The notes below the pieces were generated by a model. That model saw nothing but the letters and a program-made list of their open reading frames with translations, did not search any database and had not been told where the DNA came from. From contig NZ_JADEVZ010000030.1 of the NCBI RefSeq assembly GCF_015207875.1, positions 1 to 55,172 on the forward strand: DNA of 55,172 bases. The letters run 5' to 3'. Origin of the DNA: Dolichospermum sp. LEGE 00240. Its GTDB lineage: Bacteria; Cyanobacteriota; Cyanobacteriia; Cyanobacteriales; Nostocaceae. Of this stretch, positions 33,795-42,903 are shown piece by piece (position 1 is the stretch's first letter; each line of letters starts with the position of its first letter). A program made the translations under genes and the position numbers.

Positions 33795-34753
33795 ATTTTG
33801 CTCTTTTGAGCAGGCAATATGGAGTTAAATTTCCAAGAATAATTAACCGCAGATAAACACGGATGAATTTGGTATAGGTAAATATTGGTCTTTCATCCTT
33901 AACAGTATTGATGAATGCTGTGGCGGTTTAATATGGAATCCTCTGATTAATCCTGTAGTCTATAAATTAATTTTTCGCCTAAATTAATCTTAGTTTGGTG
34001 ACAACTCTATTGCAACTCATAAGCAATTTATGTGCAACTTCATAAAAGTCTTGCAAATGTAAAATTGATAGAGTTGTCTGTAAAATATGTTTGCTTATCC
34101 AATACATAAATTATTATCTAAGTTTTAGCCATTTTGACCAAAGTTGCATATAGATTGCATATCTTTGGCTTGAATTTATTAAAACTTTTATGTTGGACTA
34201 AATAAGCATCATGCAGCAAAATTCAGGAGTTAAAAGTTAGGAGTAAAACTGGTTTATTGTCTGGTTTTGAATTTAGATTCTGTACCTCATTAATCTGCAA
34301 TCGGCTGCAAGTCTTCTTAATAATTATTTTTGATTAGTTTCTAATGCCAAATAGTGAATCTTTGCATCTATCTACAGAAAGATTTTTTTGTATTTGTAAA
34401 ATTAATCACTATCAAATATATCTAAGGAATTAAAAAAATATTTTTTCATCAACTTACGTCCAAAGTTTGAGATAATGAAAAATTAGTAATTCTTCATGTA
34501 TTTAAGGAGTTGATAATTTGATGCTGGCAATTTTTACAAATCCAAGATAGTGCGATAAATAAGGTTTTATGAAACAATTAGTTGCATATAGGTTGAAATT
34601 CCCCAAAAATAAGTTTAACCTAAATTATTAAATCAGGGAAATTTAGACTGTGAATTTACAACGGTCTTTGAGGGTGAAATTAGTCAATTAAACTTTATTG
34701 GATTATTTGGCTTCTGCAATATTGGAATTAAAAAACTACAAGGAATTGCTGGC
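33795..34753. promoter_or_regulatory. Long divergent spacer upstream of PKS cluster
   Basis: This 959-base AT-rich spacer has no convincing gene. It has a dispersed 'CCGCAGATAAACACGGATGA' fragment near 33847. Six TTGCA or GTGCA words sit at 34010, 34032, 34051, 34144, 34155 and 34581, the last three as TTGCATA. It should carry the promoters of the PKS gene (leftward) and of the small gene at 34754 (rightward). Confidence 0.5.
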
Positions 34754-35083
34754 ATGAGACTATCTGAATTAGATCCACTCATCCCGCTGAATGAGTTACG
34801 AGAAGACCTCCTCAAATTACCAAAAGGTTACTCATTTCATGAAGATGAATTAGTAGATTTTCTATCACGGAGAAGATGGCCTGAAAGCAATCGGCGAATT
34901 GATAGAACAACATTCTGGCGGTGGCGTAATGACAACGCTATTGAGCATCAAAAAATATTCAGTCGCTTGGATCTTCTCAAACTTTGTCAAATTTGTGATC
35001 ATTATCGAGTAGACGGAACACGGAGTGAATACTTGGCAATTATGCGCAAGAAAAAAGAGAAAGAGGTCGTGCTAAATAAATAA
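34754..35083 (+). CDS. Small basic protein, unknown function (possible regulator)
   Basis: I do not recognise this 109-aa protein. It begins 'MRLSELDPLIPLNELREDLL' and has a Trp/Arg-rich middle (FLSRRRWPESNRRIDRTTFWRWRND) that could be a helix-turn-helix recognition region, followed by a helical segment with 'LCQICDHYR' and a Lys-rich tail. The ATG has AAGGAA about 13 bases upstream. It lies between the divergent PKS gene and the exporter genes, on the exporter's strand. A DNA-binding role in controlling either neighbour is an inference only. Confidence 0.7.
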   Translation: MRLSELDPLIPLNELREDLLKLPKGYSFHEDELVDFLSRRRWPESNRRIDRTTFWRWRNDNAIEHQKIFSRLDLLKLCQICDHYRVDGTRSEYLAIMRKKKEKEVVLNK

Positions 35084-35443
35084 ATTTTTGATATTGGTAA
35101 TTGGTAATGGTCAACAGATTTTGGATTAACGATTTTTGATTAATTCCGCGCTGAAGGGACGGGGAACTTATACCAAAAATTCCCAATCCAAAATCTAAAA
35201 TCCAAAATCTAAAATTTTCCGATCAGTAACTAATTACCCATTACCTATCAAAATTTTAGCATTTAAATATTTTGTGTCATGGGTAATTAATCAACTGGGT
35301 AAATAATTTTTGGACAATAGTATTTTTTTGGATATTGCATTAGATATAAGGTGATCAAGAGATGTTATCAAGTGTAGCGACTTTTCTGATTCTTATTGAG
35401 AATCAGAAATACTGTCATATTTCCTAATTTAAAAGGCAGAATT
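35084..35443. other. Spacer upstream of exporter genes
   Basis: The spacer has a run of AATCCAAAATCTAAA units (about 35185-35215) and otherwise AT-rich DNA. It probably contains the devB-type promoter. I saw no clear NtcA site (GTA-N8-TAC). Confidence 0.5.
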
Positions 35444-36646
35444 ATGGTACACAAGGAAAAGCACTCATTAATAAAACCTGTGAGTTTGTGGCCGATAATG
35501 TTAGCAAGTTCTGGAGTTATAGCTACTAGTGTAATATTTATCTATAGCCTTGCATATTTTCAGAAAAATTCTAAATCAACTTCTACAATATCTCCTAATG
35601 TCCCTATTTCTGCACCTACAATTACTGCTGTTGCTGCTTTAGGACGGTTAGAACCCCAAGGAGAAGTAATTCGTCTCTCCGCACCCAATTCTCAAACAGG
35701 GATAAGAGTTAATCAACTTTTGGTGAAAAAAGGAGACAAAATTCGTCAAGGACAAGTAGTAGCAATTCTTGATAGTTATATTCCTAATCTTGCAGCTTTA
35801 GAAAAAGCAAAAAGACAATTGGAAGTCAGTCAAGCCAATCTTCAGCAAGTAGAAGCAGGGGCGAAAGGAGGCGATATTTCGGCGCAAAAAGCGACAATTT
35901 CCCGTTTAGAAGCTGAATTACGGGGATCAATTTCTACCCAAAAAGCCACAATTGCTCGTTTAGAAGCTGAACTAAAAAATTCAGAAACCGAAAATAAACG
36001 ATATCAGAAATTATATCAAGATGGTGCTATTTCTGCTGCTGATGCAGATACTAGAAAATTACGCAGGGATACTGTGCAGGAACAACTTAATGAAGCTAAT
36101 GCTAATTTAAAAAGGACTGTAGAAACTTTGCAAAAACAGTTAAGTGAGTCTGAAGCTAGACTGAATAGTATTGCAGAAATTCGTCCTACAGATGTGAAAC
36201 TAGCTCAAGCAAATGTGAAAAGTGCGATCGCATCTGTTCAACAAGCTCAAGCAGAGCTAGATTTAAGTTCTATTCGTTCACCTATTAATGGTCAAGTCCT
36301 CAAAATTAATACTTGGCCAGGAGAAATAATTGCCAATAAAGGAATATTAGAATTGGGACAAACTCAACAAATGTATGTGGTTGCAGAAGTTTACGAGACT
36401 GATATTAAAAAAGTTCGTCTAGGTCAATCAGTAACTATCACGGGTGAGGCTTTTACAGGAAAATTAAAAGGGACAGTTACAGATATTGGTTTACAAGTTG
36501 GTAGACAAAATATCTTTAATACTAATCCTGGTGCAGATACAGATAATAAAATAGTTGATGTGAAAATCCGCATTGATAATTTAGCAGATAATCAACGAGT
36601 TTCTAGTTTAACTAATTTACAAGTTCAGGTACTTATTCAAATATAA
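35444..36646 (+). CDS. devB: DevB-type membrane-fusion protein (HlyD family)
   Basis: This is the periplasmic adaptor of a DevBCA-like exporter, which moves lipids or glycolipids through the envelope with a TolC partner. The protein starts with one membrane anchor (LWPIMLASSGVIATSVIFIY). Then come the first half of the lipoyl-like domain (GRLEPQGEVIRLSAP), a long coiled coil (about 115-260), the second half (SIRSPINGQVLKI) and beta-barrel segments. I chose the ATG at 35444 (400 aa); an upstream TTG at 35396 would add 16 residues. It is followed by devC and devA on the same strand. Nostocales have several DevBCA sets, so orthology to the original heterocyst set is not proven. Confidence 0.88.
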   Translation: MVHKEKHSLIKPVSLWPIMLASSGVIATSVIFIYSLAYFQKNSKSTSTISPNVPISAPTITAVAALGRLEPQGEVIRLSAPNSQTGIRVNQLLVKKGDKIRQGQVVAILDSYIPNLAALEKAKRQLEVSQANLQQVEAGAKGGDISAQKATISRLEAELRGSISTQKATIARLEAELKNSETENKRYQKLYQDGAISAADADTRKLRRDTVQEQLNEANANLKRTVETLQKQLSESEARLNSIAEIRPTDVKLAQANVKSAIASVQQAQAELDLSSIRSPINGQVLKINTWPGEIIANKGILELGQTQQMYVVAEVYETDIKKVRLGQSVTITGEAFTGKLKGTVTDIGLQVGRQNIFNTNPGADTDNKIVDVKIRIDNLADNQRVSSLTNLQVQVLIQI

Positions 36647-36741
36647 GTCTAAACTATGATTTTTCTGATTAATTTGATTGGGATGATTAATAAGGTGTAT
36701 TTAAAAAATCGAATAGTTATATAGGCAATAGGAGGTAAAAC

Positions 36742-37917
36742 ATGATTTTAAATATACCTTTAGCTTGGCTACAATTGGTCAAGCAAAAAGTACGCTTTCT
36801 TGTCGCATTAGCTGGTATTGCTTTTATTTCTGTTTTGATGTTTATGCAAATTGGGTTTCAAGATGCTCTTTATGCTAGTGCGACTCAAGTACATAAACAT
36901 CTGCGAGGTGATTTGTTTTTAGTTAGCTCCCAATATAAATCTTTGACTTCTACTCAAAGCTTTCCTCGCAGTCGTTTATATCAGATATTAGGTTTTAATG
37001 GGATTGCATCAGTTGAACCTTTATATGTCCAATTTGCTAAACTGAAAAATCCTCTCAATGGTCGCAAATATCCTATTTATGTCCTGGGATTTGATCCGGT
37101 TAAGTCCATCTTTCGATTACCCGAAATAGATCAAGATTTTCAATTGCTCAAAATTCCTGATCAAGTATTTTTTGACCGAGCCGCACGTCCAGAATTTGGA
37201 CCAATTGCTGAATATTTTCAGAAAAATAAACCTATCAGTATGGAGATATTTAGTTATTTAGGAACAGTTGGTTACAAGGTTAAAGTTAGTGGTTTATTTA
37301 CCCTTGGGCCTTCTTTTGGTGTGGATGGTAATTTAATAGTCAGTTCTTCTACTTTTTTTAGAATCTTTCCAGAACATAGATCAAATCAAGTAGATATAGG
37401 CTCAATTTATCTGCAACCTCATGTTAACCCACAAACAATTTTAGCAACCTTATCTGCTAATTTACCTGATGATGTCATAGTGATGACTCGCCAAGAATTT
37501 ATTGATTTTGAAAAAAGCTATTGGACATTAAGAACACCGATTGGATTTGTGTTTAATTTGATGGTAACGATGGGTTTTGTTGTTGGTGTCATTGTTGTTT
37601 ATCAAATTCTTTATAGTAATATATCAAGCCATTTTGTCCAATTTGCTACACTCAAGGCCATGGGATTTAGAAATAAATATCTTTTGAATGTTGTCTTTCA
37701 GCAAGCTGTAATTTTAGCTGTCTTGGGTTACATTCCCGGTTTTGCTATCTCTCTAGGACTATATGATATTGCCAAAGATGCAACTAAATTACCTATTGTG
37801 ATGGATATAAATAAGGGTCTATTAGTATTTACCTCTGTAATTGTTATGTGCTTAACATCGGGTTTCTTTTCTACGAATAAATTACGTAAGGTAGATCCAG
37901 CAGAAATTTTTAATTAA
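36742..37917 (+). CDS. devC: DevC-type ABC permease (FtsX/MacB-like)
   Basis: This 391-aa inner-membrane permease of the DevC family has four predicted membrane segments: one near the N-terminus (about 15-35, VRFLVALAGIAFISVLMFM), a large extracytoplasmic domain, then three at about 265-290, 315-340 and 355-380. A strong ribosome site (AGGAGGT) precedes the ATG. It lies 95 bases after devB and 6 bases before devA. It should pair with DevA as the membrane part of the transporter. Length is typical. Confidence 0.92.
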   Translation: MILNIPLAWLQLVKQKVRFLVALAGIAFISVLMFMQIGFQDALYASATQVHKHLRGDLFLVSSQYKSLTSTQSFPRSRLYQILGFNGIASVEPLYVQFAKLKNPLNGRKYPIYVLGFDPVKSIFRLPEIDQDFQLLKIPDQVFFDRAARPEFGPIAEYFQKNKPISMEIFSYLGTVGYKVKVSGLFTLGPSFGVDGNLIVSSSTFFRIFPEHRSNQVDIGSIYLQPHVNPQTILATLSANLPDDVIVMTRQEFIDFEKSYWTLRTPIGFVFNLMVTMGFVVGVIVVYQILYSNISSHFVQFATLKAMGFRNKYLLNVVFQQAVILAVLGYIPGFAISLGLYDIAKDATKLPIVMDINKGLLVFTSVIVMCLTSGFFSTNKLRKVDPAEIFN

Positions 37918-37923
37918 CCAATT

Positions 37924-38622
37924 ATGCAATATTTACCTGCTGCTAATATTTTGGAAATTACCAAGCTTAATCATTACTTTGGTTATGGTAAATTACGGAT
38001 TCAAACTTTGTTTGATATTAATTTGACGATCAAATCTGGAGAAATTGTGATTATGACTGGACCTTCTGGTTCAGGAAAAACTACTTTATTAACATTAATT
38101 GGTGGTTTGCGTTCTGTCCAAGAGGGAAGTTTAAAATTTAATGGACAAGAATTACTAAATGCTAGTAATGAAGAATTAGTTCAAATACGTAGGCAAATTG
38201 GTTATATTTTTCAAGCTCATAATTTACTAGATTTCTTAACTGCTATGCAAAATGTACAAATGTCTTTAGAATTGCAATCTAATATTTCTCAATGGGAATC
38301 TTATATTCAGTCTGAAGCTATGCTTAATGCTGTGAAATTGGGAGATAGAATTAATTATTATCCCTCTGATCTTTCTGGAGGACAGAAGCAACGAGTGGCG
38401 ATCGCTCGCGCTTTAGTGAGTCATCCTAAGTTAGTATTGGCTGATGAACCTACGGCTGCTTTAGATAGTAAATCAGGACGAGATGTGGTTAATTTAATGC
38501 AGCAATTAGCCAAAGAACAAGATTGCTCAATTTTAATTGTTACCCATGATAACCGCATTTTAGATATTGCTGATAGAATTATCAACATGGAGGACGGTCA
38601 TTTAATTCAACATGAGGTTTAG
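37924..38622 (+). CDS. devA: DevA-type ABC transporter ATPase
   Basis: This 232-aa ATPase energises the exporter. Walker A is 'GPSGSGKTT' (about residues 49-57), the Q-loop is in 'IGYIFQAHNLLDFLTA', the signature is 'LSGGQKQRVAIARAL', Walker B is 'LVLADEPTAALD', and the switch His is in 'IVTHD'. It is MacB/LolD-like in sequence. It ends the devBCA unit and is convergent with the dehydrogenase gene, with only 21 bases between the stops. Confidence 0.95.
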   Translation: MQYLPAANILEITKLNHYFGYGKLRIQTLFDINLTIKSGEIVIMTGPSGSGKTTLLTLIGGLRSVQEGSLKFNGQELLNASNEELVQIRRQIGYIFQAHNLLDFLTAMQNVQMSLELQSNISQWESYIQSEAMLNAVKLGDRINYYPSDLSGGQKQRVAIARALVSHPKLVLADEPTAALDSKSGRDVVNLMQQLAKEQDCSILIVTHDNRILDIADRIINMEDGHLIQHEV

Positions 38623-38643
38623 GGTGATCTCCCAGAGTTTTAT

Positions 38644-39603
38644 TTAACCAAATTTACTAAAAAATAAAATCACTAACCAAGGTATTGTTAAATCAGGAAT
38701 TAACCCAGCATAATTTCTCAAAAAAGGTATTCCCCTTGATAAAATAAACCTCAAAGAACGTAAAGATACAGGACGATTACCATTTTCATCTACCAATCCA
38801 TATCTCTTGGCAATTTCAGCGACAATTTGGATTTTACCTGTATATTTGATAATATTAGGATCGGATGCTAAACTAGCGATCGCTCTCCCAGTGAATAATG
38901 GTGTTTCCCAATTGTAACCATCACCAAATGATAGAGATTTACCATCTTCTGAACTCTGTTCTTGAGCAAAACTGGTAATCTGTTCTGTACCGACAATCCC
39001 CGGATAAATAGCTAAAGAAGTCACATGATATTTTTTCAATTCTTTGGCCATATCTGCGGCTAATCTATCACAAGCACTTTTTCCCACACCATAGGGAACA
39101 CTAAAAATATAAGACATTCCGCCCCAAGAAGAAATAGTAAAAATAATTCCCTCCTTCCGCTTTGTCATCATTCTAGCAGCATAAATACTAGCCACATAAT
39201 GACTTCGTAAACCGACATGATTCGCAGCATCCCAAAAACTCGGTTCTAACTCCCAAAAAGCTTTACCAAAACCTTCTCTGATAGCTTGTACTCCTGCATA
39301 AACATTATTAACTAGAATATCCAATTTACCATTTTGTTCTCTCTCAATCTGGGCAAAAAGTTGGCGAATTTGCTCATCATCACTATGATCAACTTGCACA
39401 GAAATACAAACCCCACCAGCTTCGCTAACGGCGGTTTCAGTTTCTTGTAAACTCCCACCAAGACCGTCATTATTAGGTTCAAGAGTGCGTCCTGTAATAT
39501 AGACTGTAGCACCAGCTTCACCTAATCCAATGGCAATTCCTTTGCCAATTCCTCTGGTAGCACCTGTGACTAATGCTATTTTTCCTTGCAGATGTTTAAT
39601 CAT
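38644..39603 (-). CDS. Short-chain dehydrogenase/reductase (DHRS1-like)
   Basis: This 319-aa NAD(P)H-dependent oxidoreductase has the cofactor motif 'TGATRGIGKGIA' (about 13-24), 'NNVYAG' after strand 4, and the catalytic Ser-Tyr-Lys in 'ISSWGGMSYIFSVPYGVGKSACDR'. The C-terminus has a hydrophobic tail (LTIPWLVILFF). The sequence is closer to DHRS1-like SDRs than to HetN or HglB. It is convergent with devA, beside a lipid synthase cluster, so reduction of a keto group on the exported lipid is possible, but it may be unrelated. Confidence 0.88.
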   Translation of the reverse strand: MIKHLQGKIALVTGATRGIGKGIAIGLGEAGATVYITGRTLEPNNDGLGGSLQETETAVSEAGGVCISVQVDHSDDEQIRQLFAQIEREQNGKLDILVNNVYAGVQAIREGFGKAFWELEPSFWDAANHVGLRSHYVASIYAARMMTKRKEGIIFTISSWGGMSYIFSVPYGVGKSACDRLAADMAKELKKYHVTSLAIYPGIVGTEQITSFAQEQSSEDGKSLSFGDGYNWETPLFTGRAIASLASDPNIIKYTGKIQIVAEIAKRYGLVDENGNRPVSLRSLRFILSRGIPFLRNYAGLIPDLTIPWLVILFFSKFG

Positions 39604-39844
39604 TTTTTTATCAGGAAATTTGTATTTTTAGTATAGAATTATTATGTTAATATTTTCAATTATCTTACCTGGTGTTTCTCTTGAAGATCATGCTTGTGCA
39701 TTATTAAAGAGTGATACTTGGTTTCTGCATGAACATCCTTAAATTTATTTAAACATATTTATTTTTATTGAAATACAAATAAGATGTGTTTGTTAATCAA
39801 TACTTCGCAACGCTAACGCTTTTTGCAATTTGGCAAAGGTATTG

Positions 39845-40210
39845 GGCGTTGCTGATTAAGGGTATGAATTTTAGTCTCACGCAAAGGCGAGGCAGCGCGG
39901 TCTTGGGGGTTTCCCCCATGAGCGACTGCCGTAGCAAAGACGCACTGAGGTTTGAGTTTTAAAGTAGGACTTACGCACGCTCACTAATTTACCATGATAT
40001 GAATGAACGAAATTGCGTCGTTTTCGGCTTTGGGAATAACTTATTGAGTAGGGTGCGTCAGATAGAGGGAATCTGTTTTTTTGTCAAAATATCGTGTCTG
40101 ACGCACCCTACAAGGGATAAAATTTACCTCACATATTTGGGGAATCTTGTCAATGCGTAAATCCTATAAAGATTCAATTTGGGAATTTCATACCTCAATT
40201 CAGCAACGCC
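39845..40210. mobile_element. Miniature element with GGCGTTGCTGA ends (366 bp, with nested insertions)
   Basis: The ends GGCGTTGCTGATTAAGGGTA and GAATTCAGCAACGCC-like complement match the 96-base copy at 26779-26874, in opposite orientation. Inside are a GC-rich module around TGGGGGTTTCCCCCA (39904-39918) that splits a CGCAAAG.GACGC sequence, and a 64-base element at 40048-40111. Confidence 0.75.
40048..40111. mobile_element. Nested 64-bp inverted-repeat element
   Basis: GTAGGGTGCGTCAGA at 40048-40062 is matched by TCTGACGCACCCTAC at 40097-40111: 15-base perfect inverted ends, inside the larger element. Confidence 0.8.
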
Positions 40211-40303
40211 AGGTATTGTTGTTGAAGAAAAATTCACCGAATCGTAGATGTGATGGGGTTCTTAAACCCGGTTATTCATCCACCACTCGCACAAAGTTCA
40301 TTC

Positions 40304-40356
40304 TGACTCGGTGACTCGGTGACTCCTGACTCGGTGACTCGGTGACTCCTGACTCC
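40304..40356. repeat. Tandem GACTCGGT / GACTCCT array
   Basis: Seven to eight units of 7-8 bases, 80 bases upstream of the kinase gene. Part of the same class as the other heptamer arrays. Confidence 0.75.
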
Positions 40357-40436
40357 CATTAATTTTTAAACATATTCCGAAAAGACAAGATATTGTTACA
40401 ATATTTAACAACGTTGATTTAACTGGTGGCTTCTTC

Positions 40437-42422
40437 ATGATGGTTAAGACACTTCCCCCTAGTTCTCGAACAAGTCAGGAGGACAGTCGCGGAGGCGAAT
40501 TGTCCGTGATTGAGGTAGTAGCAGAACAAAGTACACAGACCGTAGTAATCAAATCGGCGCAGGCTTCTCAACAGCCAAGGCACAGAGTGAGGAAGGGATC
40601 TGAACCGGAGTCAGTGCTGTATGATCCTGTGGAAATAGCAGCACAGTATAGTGGGCGATTCCTGCAAGTTGTCCGGCGGATTCTGACAGTTTTAAAACCA
40701 ATTCTGGCCTTTGTCTTTGGGTTATGGTGGGATAAGCAATGGAGAATTTTGGTTAAAAATGAACGTCGTCGCGCTGTTCAACTCAGAGAGTTATTAACAA
40801 AGTTAGGACCAGCTTACATTAAAATTGGTCAAGCTTTGTCCACTAGACCAGATTTAGTCCCACCAATTTACTTGGAAGAATTAACTAGACTTCAAGATCA
40901 ATTACCAGCTTTTCCTAATGAAATAGCTTACCAATTTATTCAAGAAGAATTGGGAGCAGTACCGTCAGAAATTTATGCAGAATTGTCGTCACAACCGATT
41001 GCGGCGGCTTCCTTGGGACAAGTATATAAAGGCAGATTGAAAACTGGGGAAGAAGTAGCGATTAAAGTCCAACGTCCAGATTTACGGGAACGAATTACGA
41101 TAGATTTGTATATTTTACGGAAACTGGCTGCTTGGGTACAGCGGAATGTCAAGCGGGTACGTAGTGATTTAGTCGGAATTTTGGATGAATTAGGCGATCG
41201 CATTTTTGAAGAAATGGACTATATTCATGAAGGCGAAAATGCAGAACGCTTTTTTGAATTATATGGTCACATGAAGGATATTTATGTACCAAAAATTTAC
41301 TGGGAATACACCAACCGTCGCGTTTTAACGATGGAGTGGATTAACGGCATCAAATTAACTCAACCCGAAAAAATCGCCGCTTTAGGAATCAATGCCCGGT
41401 ATTTAATTGAAGTTGGAGTCCAATGTTCTTTGCGTCAATTATTAGAACATGGATTTTTCCACGCTGACCCCCACCCAGGTAACTTGTTAGCAACAATGGA
41501 TGGTAAACTAGCTTATCTCGATTTTGGCATGATGAGCGAAGTGAAACCAGCCCAACGTTATGGTTTAATTGAAGCAATTGTCCACGTCGTTAATCGAGAA
41601 TTTGATAGTTTAGCAAAAGACTATGTAAAGTTAGAATTCCTCACTCCCGAAACAGACCTAACTCCCATTATTCCTGCTTTTGCCAAGGTATTTGCTAACG
41701 CCCAAGGTGCAAGTGTCGCCGATTTGAATATTAAAAGCATCACCGATGATTTATCGGCTTTAATGTATGAATATCCTTTCCGTGTTCCCCCATATTACGC
41801 CTTAATTATTCGTTCGCTTGTGACTTTGGAAGGAATTGCAATTTATATAGATCCCGATTTCAAAGTTCTCAGTGAAGCCTATCCTTATGTTGCTAAAAGG
41901 CTGTTAACAGATCCCGCAAACGAGTTAAGAACATCATTACAAGAATTACTGTTTAAAGATGGGAAATTTCGCTGGAATCGTTTAGAAAACCTGTTAAAAA
42001 ATGCCCGCAGTAACCAAGAATATGATCTGAACTTGGTCGTTAATCAAGGAGTAGAATTTCTTTCCTCTGACCGAGGTGCATTTATTCGTGATAGATTAGT
42101 TGATGAATTTTTCAACAGTATAGATGCTGTCAGTAAAAATGCCTTACACAACTTCACTTATGTACTTCGAGAAAAGGTAGGAATTACCGCAGTTCATCAA
42201 ATTCCTTCAGCCTCAGTTGAACAACAACAAACCTTAGAATATATTAAACGCATTGCGGGAATTTTACGAGACACTAAAGGCTTTGATGCCACAAAATTTG
42301 CTCCTCAATTAGCCCAAATCATTGTTAATCCAGGAGTCCAACTTTTAAGTCAACAAATTGCCACTCGCGTCACCCAGAAAGCTGTAACTCGCGTCATTCG
42401 GGACTTATTAGCATCTGAATAA
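40437..42422 (+). CDS. AarF/UbiB-family (ABC1) atypical kinase
   Basis: This 661-aa member of the ABC1/UbiB/AarF family is a protein-kinase-like ATPase linked to quinone or prenyl-lipid metabolism and, in phototrophs, to plastoglobule-type functions. Family marks: 'KLGPAYIKIGQALSTRPDLVP' read in parts with the KxGQ motif, the Ala-rich loop 'AAASLGQVYKG', Lys in 'VAIKVQRP', the metal site 'HADPHPGN' and 'YLDFGMM'. An N-terminal extension of about 90 residues is polar, followed by a hydrophobic stretch (ILTVLKPILAFVFGLWW). The C-terminus has a weak membrane/helical region. It stands alone. Confidence 0.93.
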   Translation: MMVKTLPPSSRTSQEDSRGGELSVIEVVAEQSTQTVVIKSAQASQQPRHRVRKGSEPESVLYDPVEIAAQYSGRFLQVVRRILTVLKPILAFVFGLWWDKQWRILVKNERRRAVQLRELLTKLGPAYIKIGQALSTRPDLVPPIYLEELTRLQDQLPAFPNEIAYQFIQEELGAVPSEIYAELSSQPIAAASLGQVYKGRLKTGEEVAIKVQRPDLRERITIDLYILRKLAAWVQRNVKRVRSDLVGILDELGDRIFEEMDYIHEGENAERFFELYGHMKDIYVPKIYWEYTNRRVLTMEWINGIKLTQPEKIAALGINARYLIEVGVQCSLRQLLEHGFFHADPHPGNLLATMDGKLAYLDFGMMSEVKPAQRYGLIEAIVHVVNREFDSLAKDYVKLEFLTPETDLTPIIPAFAKVFANAQGASVADLNIKSITDDLSALMYEYPFRVPPYYALIIRSLVTLEGIAIYIDPDFKVLSEAYPYVAKRLLTDPANELRTSLQELLFKDGKFRWNRLENLLKNARSNQEYDLNLVVNQGVEFLSSDRGAFIRDRLVDEFFNSIDAVSKNALHNFTYVLREKVGITAVHQIPSASVEQQQTLEYIKRIAGILRDTKGFDATKFAPQLAQIIVNPGVQLLSQQIATRVTQKAVTRVIRDLLASE

Positions 42423-42575
42423 TGTCCAAACTGTCTAAACTGTGATTTTTTTGATTTAGATGATTGAGATGATTAATTAATCAGAAAAATCAAATTAATC
42501 ATACAAATCAAATTAATCACATAAATCATAGTTTAGACGATGATTAATTAATCACACAAATCATAGTTCACACAA
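42423..42575. repeat. AT-rich direct repeats (AAATTAATCA units)
   Basis: Several direct copies of 'AAATCAAATTAATCA' and 'GATGATTAATTAATCA' fill the short spacer between convergent genes. Same style of repeat as in other spacers. Confidence 0.6.
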
Positions 42576-42863
42576 TCAAATATTTGTTCCTAAACTCTGA
42601 GCGTAAATCACCTCAATATTGCTACCAAAATCCAATTTATCCAAGGATTCTGTGAAAAACACAAAACCCTTATACGCAGTCACATACTTATATATTTTCG
42701 TAAAATAACCTTCACTGGTGACAATGACAAGCGGCTCTTCACCTTTGGCAAGAATATCCAAAAAAGCATCTAACTTTACACATACACCAGTACCCTGATG
42801 AGTGAAAATACTCCCACCAATAGTAGCAGGTTGAGCAGCCGCGTCACCACTGTAATAGCTCAT
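42576..42863 (-). CDS. Conserved cyanobacterial protein, unknown function
   Basis: This 95-aa soluble protein begins 'MSYYSGDAAAQPATIGG', then 'CVKLDAFLDILAKGEEPLVIVTSEGYFTKIYKYVTAYKGFVFFTES' (in parts), and looks like a small beta-rich domain. I do not recognise a named family. It lies 40 bases downstream of aroH on the same strand, so the two may be cotranscribed. Confidence 0.75.
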   Translation of the reverse strand: MSYYSGDAAAQPATIGGSIFTHQGTGVCVKLDAFLDILAKGEEPLVIVTSEGYFTKIYKYVTAYKGFVFFTESLDKLDFGSNIEVIYAQSLGTNI

Positions 42864-42903
42864 GAATGCGCTAACTTTTACTTATGTTATTGACCAGCTA
42901 ATT

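Larger units (their letters stand above)
39604..40436. other. Gene-free spacer with nested miniature elements
   Basis: This 833-base spacer is mostly a 366-base inverted-repeat element (39845-40210) with two further insertions inside it, then a GACTCGGT/GACTCCT array (40304-40356). No gene is visible. Confidence 0.75.

Noticed and set aside
38644-39603. HetN or HglB-type reductase of the heterocyst island
   Set aside because: The motifs are those of a general SDR close to DHRS1-like proteins, with no heterocyst-specific feature visible.
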